Part shown: positions 58,936 through 64,000 of the stretch, in pieces | How the letters are laid out: every line of letters starts with the position of its first letter | Position numbering within the stretch: the first letter of the stretch is position 1 | Source: Oscillospiraceae bacterium | Lineage (GTDB): Bacteria > Bacillota > Clostridia > Oscillospirales > Ruminococcaceae | NCBI GenBank assembly: GCA_009777835.1 | Contig: WRKZ01000002.1 | Span: 1 to 64,000 of the forward strand | Length of the DNA: 64,000 nucleotides | Direction: 5' to 3' | The notes under the pieces: generated by a model | The model's database searches: none | Seen by the model: only the letters and a program-made list of their open reading frames with translations | What the model was told of the DNA's origin: nothing | Translations under genes and position numbers: made by a program

Positions 58936-59712
58936 ATGAGAAATGACGGCTTAATCGTTTACGGGAAGAACCCGGTTAAAGAATTACTGGAATCAAGCGG
59001 TTCCGGTGGGAGAATCAATACGCTTTATCTGCTCAAGGGCTCAAAATCTCACGGAGAGTTCAGGGCTTTAGCGAAACAGCAGGGCATAGTCGTGAAAGAA
59101 GTCGCCGCCGAAAAGCTGAACAGCCTTTCGGGAGGGGAACGTCATGGCGGGGTTGCCGCCGAACTGTCGGCATTAAACGAAAATGAGGGGTATGCGAGTG
59201 TGGAAGAGATTCTCGCAGATTCGCCTTGTCCGTTTATATTAATGTGCGACGAAATCGAAGACCCGCACAATTTAGGCGCGCTTATTCGCACTGCCGAAGC
59301 GGCGGGCGCAGACGGGGTGATTATTCCCAAACGCAGAGGGGTCGCTGTTACCGGTGCGGTTTACGCAGCTTCTTCCGGGGCGGCGGCGCATATAAAAATC
59401 GCAAGGGTGACGAATTTAGTTCATACAATCAAGGATTTGAAAAGCCGTAACATTTGGGTATACGGGGCAGAGTCGGACGGGAGTCCTTATACAGAAGTCG
59501 ATTTCGGCGGAGGAAAAGGCGTTTGCTTGGTAATCGGCTCGGAAGGACGGGGACTTGGGCGGTTAGTCCGCGAAAATTGTGATTTTATCGTGTCGATTCC
59601 TATGCGGGGGCGGGTTAATTCGCTGAACGCATCGGTTTCGGGCGGGATTTTGCTCTTTAATATTGCAAGCAAAATCACGGCAAACACGGCAAACACGAAA
59701 GGGTGTGGTTAA
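58936..59712 (+). CDS. rlmB: 23S rRNA (guanosine-2'-O)-methyltransferase RlmB/TrmH family
   Basis: A SPOUT enzyme that methylates 23S rRNA (G2251 in E. coli). 258 residues: N-terminal substrate-binding domain (GLIVYGKNPVKELLE), then the knotted domain with DEIEDPHNLGALIRTAEAAGADGVI, VIGSEGRGLGRL and SIPMRGRVNSLNASVSGGILL. The longer frame from 58909 would begin inside the promoter, so ATG 58936 is preferred; no ribosome site exists before it. Confidence 0.93.
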   Translation: MRNDGLIVYGKNPVKELLESSGSGGRINTLYLLKGSKSHGEFRALAKQQGIVVKEVAAEKLNSLSGGERHGGVAAELSALNENEGYASVEEILADSPCPFILMCDEIEDPHNLGALIRTAEAAGADGVIIPKRRGVAVTGAVYAASSGAAAHIKIARVTNLVHTIKDLKSRNIWVYGAESDGSPYTEVDFGGGKGVCLVIGSEGRGLGRLVRENCDFIVSIPMRGRVNSLNASVSGGILLFNIASKITANTANTKGCG

Positions 59713-62700
59713 AATTAGCGAAAAGTATTCGCTTGACGATATATTGAATGAATATCCGCGTGCAACATCGCCGAAACCGGAAAAGTCCGGGAACGTACCT
59801 TTTTCGGACGATGCGGAGTCTTTAACGGCGGAAATCGCGTCAATCGAGAAGCGGCGGGGGTTGGATTTTGAGCCGTCGAAATCGGGAGAGAAATCGACTG
59901 AAGTCACGGTGAAGTCAACCCGAACGAAAACCGCTGAGTTCAGTGTTACACAGATTTTGAATGAGGCTTCCGGCAAGGCGGGGAAGTCAAGTAAAACAAG
60001 CAAATCCGATTCGGATTTATCGGTTACACAGATTCTTAATGAATCGAAAGGCATAAATGCAGGGACGGAGAATTTTCCCGAAACTTCCGAAACACCGGAT
60101 AAACCGGTGGAGCTTCAGCGGTTTTCGGCACCGAAAAAGCCGACCGGGAAGTTCAGGAAGTCGGCGGCGGTTGCAGCTAAAGCCGAAGCGCGAAATCAAG
60201 CTGAGGTCAAGGCATCGCTCGAGAAAACCTTTGAAGAAATCGTTTCCGGCGATAAATTCCCGATAGAAAAACCGGGAAGACCTACTTATCTTGTTCCCGA
60301 ATCGGTGAAATCTACGAAAAAATCCGATTCCGACGGTTTGAATGAGGGTTTGGGCGAACAATACGAAAAAGAATCCTTTATAAAAGAAGCGCGATTACTT
60401 TCGGAGGACGAGCAACTCTCGCGGGAGGAAGAACTCCTCGAAAAAGAAATGGCGTTAGAAGACCCGTTTGAGTTAATCGACGGGATTAATCCGTATGATG
60501 TTCGGAATACGGCTGCGTTGCCGGTTCAAGAGCTTGTTCAAGCACTTAATGAGAAGGAAGAAGCTGAAAATTCCGACAAAAACGGGCAAACGAAAGAATC
60601 TGAAATAGCGGCGGTTTCGGGTGATACGAAAGAATCCGATGTGTCGAAAACATCGAAGGGTTCTGCGGCTTCGCATGATTCGCAAGACTCCGAAGAAGGC
60701 GTTGAAGAAAGTGTTAAAGAGTTCAAAATTAAGAGCGACAAGAGTAACAAGAATAATTCGGTTTTCTCGGGTTTTCCTTCAAACGCTTCAAAAAAACGCA
60801 AGAAAGATTTTACCGAGATTCCGGATTTTAAACCGCCGAGCGATAATTCCGCTTTGAAGGAGTCGATTACCGACAAACTCAAACGCAAGCGACAGTCGGA
60901 CATTGATGCCCGCCGTACGCTGACGGTTGATACGCTTTCGTCGGTTGTGCCCGGGAAAGGCAAACCCCTCCCCGCGAAACTGAACATCGATTATAAGAAA
61001 CAGATTATACAGGATTCTTCCTTGTTGCCGACCTCTGACCTGCAACTCAAACAGATGGAAGAACGGGAGATGGCAAAGAAAAAGAAACGGAAAATCCGCG
61101 ATTTTATACTCGAAGATATCGAAGACGACGATGATGATTTCTACTATGAAGAAGAACAGGCGGACGAGTATGACGGCTACGATTCGAGCGGGCAAATCTG
61201 GGCCGACTTAAAGGAATCTCACAAGGGATTGCGGTGGCGGTTTGCGATTTTGTTTCTGCTTACCGCGGGGACGGTTTTCCTCGCTTTTGTACATGATTTA
61301 GGCAAGGGTAATGCAGGACTCCGTTATGAAATCACGACGGCGTTGTTCGGTGCCGATAATTTGAGCAGTTATGCGTCGGCGATGGTTTACGCTAACCTCA
61401 TTGCAGGGGTTGCGGGGATATGTATCTGTTCGGGGGTGGTTCTGCGCGGATTCAAGAATCTGTTTTTCGGGAAAGCCGATTGCGACAGTGCCTGTGCCAT
61501 TCCGATTGTCTTGACCACCGTAGCGACAATCGCGCAAATCACCGAAAAAGGCAGTACCAACTTCGTGGAGCAGAACAATGCCCACGTTTACGTGAGCGTC
61601 GCACTGGCGGGACTGTTGTTCAACACGCTGGGAAAAATGCTCATGATTGTCCGGGCGAAAAAGAACTTCGGATTTATTTCGGGGGATTCTGTCAAGTATT
61701 CGGCATTCATGCCGAATACAAATGAAGATGTCGAGGCGCGCGGTTTCACCAAGAATATACTTGATTCCCCGCCTGCACCGGTGTTTTTGCGAAAGACCGA
61801 GTTTCTGACCGATTATCTTAAGAACAGTTATTGTGTAGACTGGGCAGATTTGATTTGCCGAAAACTTGTTCCCTTATCGGTAATCCTTACGATTGTAATG
61901 GGGATTGCATCGTTTTTCCTGCCTTTCGGGAATCAGCAGTTGAGGGGAGATATTCGTTGGGCTGCGACTGTGATGGGTGTGTTTTCGACGGTACTCGCGC
62001 CTTTCTCGGTTATGTTTCTCGTGAATAATCCGCTGTTGAAAGCGGCGAAAAGCCTTTCGAAGAGTGAAGCCGTGGTCATGGGTTATACGGCGGCGCACAA
62101 GTACTCCCAAGCGAACGCGGTGGTGGTGGATGCAAACCTGCTTTTCCCTGCGGGGAGCGTGAAGTTCCTTAACGTCAAACGCTGCCAGAAGCCGAATGCG
62201 ATTAACACGGTTCAAATAGAAGAATACATGGTTGTCGCGGCGAGCCTGGCGATTAAAGGCAATTCCATCATGTCGTCGATGTTCAACGATATAATCAACA
62301 ACGATTCCGACGTACTCTGCAAAATCGAAAACTGTATCTATGAGGTCAATATGGGTCTCATGGGGTGGATGGGTTCGAAGCGAGTGATGTTGGGTAATCG
62401 CGACCAGATGAAACATCATGGGGTGAGTATCCCGGACGAGGCAACCGAAAGCAAACATTGTCCCGAAAACGGTGACGTAGTCTATCTCGCAATCGGGAGT
62501 GAGGCTGTGGCGATGTTCTTTATAGAAGTCATAGCTAATCCGGCGGTGAGAAACGCCGTACGCGAACTCGTCGCGAATGATGTCGCACTGGCGGTAAAGT
62601 CAAAAGACTCCCTCGTTACGGCGGCGAAAATTAATGAGGTCTTCGGGTTGGAGGTTGAGCCGGATATAACACGGGTGCGGGTTCTGCCTTTCGACCAGCA

Positions 62701-62989
62701 TAACAGCTTCGACGATTATTCTCGCTACACTTCCCGCGGGAATTCCGAGATTGCCTGTAACGGAACTTTTACGTCCTTCGCGAAGGCACTTATTACGGCG
62801 AAAACGCTTATTCGTGATATGATGGTGACTTCTGCTTTGATGTTCGTGTCGGTTTTTGTCGGCGGAATGTTGGGAATCGTGTTTACCGCCGCAACCGCAA
62901 CAGGATTAATGTCGGCTTCTGTCGTAACGGTTTATCATCTTGTATGGCTTGTCATCATATTAATTCTACAGGGACTGCGACGATATTAG
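59705..62989 (+). CDS. Degenerate P-type-ATPase-like membrane protein with long disordered N-terminus
   Basis: About 1094 residues. Residues 1-500 are Ser/Lys/Glu-rich and unstructured, with three short motifs of the type S-(L/V)-(D/T)-(D/Q)-ILNE at about 9, 80 and 106. Helices begin near 515. The rest follows a P-type ATPase in outline: membrane pairs, LVNNPLLKAAKSLSK before the catalytic site, then VVVDANLLFPAG at residue 806 where the phosphorylation motif DKTGTLT should be, a nucleotide domain (GSKRVMLGNRDQM), SKDSLVTA where TGD should be, and a C-terminal helix bundle. The active Asp remains but the Lys-Thr-Gly-Thr is lost, so ion pumping is unlikely. Start uncertain: GTG 59705 or TTG 59663. 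No ribosome site is clear. Confidence 0.7.
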   Translation: MVKISEKYSLDDILNEYPRATSPKPEKSGNVPFSDDAESLTAEIASIEKRRGLDFEPSKSGEKSTEVTVKSTRTKTAEFSVTQILNEASGKAGKSSKTSKSDSDLSVTQILNESKGINAGTENFPETSETPDKPVELQRFSAPKKPTGKFRKSAAVAAKAEARNQAEVKASLEKTFEEIVSGDKFPIEKPGRPTYLVPESVKSTKKSDSDGLNEGLGEQYEKESFIKEARLLSEDEQLSREEELLEKEMALEDPFELIDGINPYDVRNTAALPVQELVQALNEKEEAENSDKNGQTKESEIAAVSGDTKESDVSKTSKGSAASHDSQDSEEGVEESVKEFKIKSDKSNKNNSVFSGFPSNASKKRKKDFTEIPDFKPPSDNSALKESITDKLKRKRQSDIDARRTLTVDTLSSVVPGKGKPLPAKLNIDYKKQIIQDSSLLPTSDLQLKQMEEREMAKKKKRKIRDFILEDIEDDDDDFYYEEEQADEYDGYDSSGQIWADLKESHKGLRWRFAILFLLTAGTVFLAFVHDLGKGNAGLRYEITTALFGADNLSSYASAMVYANLIAGVAGICICSGVVLRGFKNLFFGKADCDSACAIPIVLTTVATIAQITEKGSTNFVEQNNAHVYVSVALAGLLFNTLGKMLMIVRAKKNFGFISGDSVKYSAFMPNTNEDVEARGFTKNILDSPPAPVFLRKTEFLTDYLKNSYCVDWADLICRKLVPLSVILTIVMGIASFFLPFGNQQLRGDIRWAATVMGVFSTVLAPFSVMFLVNNPLLKAAKSLSKSEAVVMGYTAAHKYSQANAVVVDANLLFPAGSVKFLNVKRCQKPNAINTVQIEEYMVVAASLAIKGNSIMSSMFNDIINNDSDVLCKIENCIYEVNMGLMGWMGSKRVMLGNRDQMKHHGVSIPDEATESKHCPENGDVVYLAIGSEAVAMFFIEVIANPAVRNAVRELVANDVALAVKSKDSLVTAAKINEVFGLEVEPDITRVRVLPFDQHNSFDDYSRYTSRGNSEIACNGTFTSFAKALITAKTLIRDMMVTSALMFVSVFVGGMLGIVFTAATATGLMSASVVTVYHLVWLVIILILQGLRRY

Positions 62990-63055
62990 AAAATCGGGGT
63001 TTAAAAAGCAATTTGATTTGCTTTTAAATAAAAAGTTTTATTGGAGGTCTATTCT

Positions 63056-63910
63056 ATGTATTCGTGTTCAAATTGCGGGAATGATTTAGCGGCAGACGGA
63101 CTCTGCCCGGCTTGCGGAACTGCACACAGTCTTCCCGAGCCGGTTGCACAGCCGACACAACCGACACAGGATTTCTACGCACAGCCGGGGCAGGAATTTC
63201 AACAGCCTTACGGAGGGCAGACTGCCGGATTCGGCGAATCCGCACAATCCGCGCAATCTCCCGAGCCTACCGGGCTTACCGGAGGAAACGGATTGGTTCA
63301 ATTCGAGAATGGTGACGCAGTGGTTTCGTTGAACGGCGGGGCGAAGAAGGTCAAGGTGTTCGTCATTGTGGGCGCGATAGCGAGTCTGCTGATGATTGCG
63401 TTTATCCTGCCGTGGTACACACTGGAAGCCGAATATTGGATTAAAATGTCTTTTTATAGCGACAGCGATACTTTAAGGGAAACAGGAAACGGGTTCGAGT
63501 TTGTTTTCGGGGACAGTTCATCGGGATTATTCCACCTTCTGCTGTTTGTGATTCCTGCGTTTATAGGGGCGATTGTTTCCGGCAAGATTGAGGCTATACA
63601 GGAGAAAGCGAACGCTTTCGCCGAAAAGATTTGGCTTGTTTTAGCGGGCGGATTCGGTTTGGGATTAATTCTCCAGTGTGTTCTTCACTCTGCGATTAGT
63701 TCTGAAGTGAGGGCAATCTTAGGTGACGCGATTTCCGCGTTCGAGGCCTTAGTTGAAATTGCAGGGAAGGATGCCGGCGGGGTTTCGGCATCGGTCAGCC
63801 CTTCGATTGGGTGGTTTCTCGCGATTATTTTGAATATAGTAGGAGCAGGAATCTGCGCTTACTGTTATATGCAACAAAAAAAGATTCAAGAGGAGGTAAA
63901 CAGAAGATGA
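63056..63910 (+). CDS. Zinc-ribbon membrane protein
   Basis: A 284-residue protein starting with a four-Cys zinc ribbon (CSNCGNDLAADGLCPACG), then a Gln/Pro/Ser-rich linker (about 25-90) and four membrane helices (IVGAIASLLMIAFILPWYTL, LLLFVIPAFIGAIVSG, LVLAGGFGLGLILQCVL, FLAIILNIVGAGICAYCYM). TTGGAGGT precedes the ATG. Likely senses or anchors something at the membrane; no family function. Paralogue follows. Confidence 0.78.
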   Translation: MYSCSNCGNDLAADGLCPACGTAHSLPEPVAQPTQPTQDFYAQPGQEFQQPYGGQTAGFGESAQSAQSPEPTGLTGGNGLVQFENGDAVVSLNGGAKKVKVFVIVGAIASLLMIAFILPWYTLEAEYWIKMSFYSDSDTLRETGNGFEFVFGDSSSGLFHLLLFVIPAFIGAIVSGKIEAIQEKANAFAEKIWLVLAGGFGLGLILQCVLHSAISSEVRAILGDAISAFEALVEIAGKDAGGVSASVSPSIGWFLAIILNIVGAGICAYCYMQQKKIQEEVNRR

Positions 63911-64000
63911 ATTATTCATGTTCTAGATGTGCGACAAGTTTAGGAGCAGATGGAGTCTGCCCCGCCTGCGGAACTCCGCACAGTATTCCCGCGCCGCAGC
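63907..64000 (+). CDS. Second zinc-ribbon protein, truncated by the window end
   Basis: Only 31 codons are visible: MNYSCSRCATSLGADGVCPACGTPHSIPAPQ, a close paralogue of the previous protein's N-terminus. AGAGGAGG lies upstream, and the start overlaps the previous stop (ATGA). Presumably also a membrane protein. Confidence 0.8.
   Translation, partial: MNYSCSRCATSLGADGVCPACGTPHSIPAPQ

Noticed and set aside
1-64000. tRNA or rRNA genes
   Set aside because: No cloverleaf with a T-loop (GGTTCRANYCC-like) and no rRNA core sequence was seen by eye on either strand; a covariance scan would be decisive.

Overview
The window is about 64 kb of chromosome from an uncultured-type, anaerobic, low-to-mid GC Firmicute. 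It is most like a Clostridia/Oscillospiraceae (Ruminococcaceae) fibre degrader. The reasons are a secreted GH5 cellulase, a GH113-like beta-mannanase, a BspA-like leucine-rich-repeat protein with dockerin-like C-terminal repeats, an ECF transporter S component beside coaX, an XpaC-TelA pair, and a Firmicute-type origin cluster (dnaA-dnaN-yaaA-recF-remB-gyrB).

The replication origin lies near 29.2-29.4 kb, between dnaA and dnaN. It has repeated TTTTCAACA DnaA boxes, a run of CTA triplets (DnaA-trio) and an AT-rich unwinding stretch. Most genes point away from it. On the left, most housekeeping genes are on the minus strand (nadB-nadC-tgt, rpsF-ssb-rpsR-parC-punA-mntP-mtnA, gyrA). On the right, most are on the plus strand (the dnaN-gyrB cluster, serS, an ABC exporter, a glycosyltransferase and YfhO, coaX, mfd, mnmG, rlmB). 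Three parS-like palindromes (34.8, 54.1 and 55.3 kb) and a Noc/ParB-family gene mark the origin domain.

Layout by region. 0-4.5 kb: cellulase, chemotaxis receptor, Cys-rich peptide. 4.5-8.3 kb: LRR protein, a type I toxin-antitoxin locus with two consensus promoters, a pilin-like protein and a cluster of small proteins. 8.3-17.4 kb: topoisomerase and ribosomal-protein operons. 17.4-21.7 kb: GH113, FkbM methyltransferase, aminotransferase. 21.7-27.6 kb: NAD synthesis and queuosine genes, HflX, ECF and DUF4430 genes. 27.7-34.4 kb: origin genes. 34.4-46.5 kb: membrane and envelope genes, with a hicAB cassette inserted inside an ABC operon. 46.5-54 kb: small-protein genes, mfd, a decayed toxin-antitoxin remnant, XpaC-TelA and more small proteins. 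54-64 kb: mnmG, a collagen-like protein, noc, rsmG, rlmB, a degenerate P-type-ATPase-like protein and zinc-ribbon membrane proteins.

The most unusual content is: (i) a family of about 60-residue paralogous proteins in three clusters, apparently undescribed; (ii) short palindromic elements ending in a TTGAC motif, scattered between genes and also inserted in frame inside nadB, mfd, rsmG and a membrane-protein gene; (iii) the compact type I toxin-antitoxin locus; (iv) the hicAB cassette bounded by a perfect 22-bp direct repeat; (v) a P-type-ATPase-like protein that has lost its phosphorylation motif; and (vi) an apparently leaderless rlmB. All calls come from reading the sequence and from general knowledge of the families; no database search was run.
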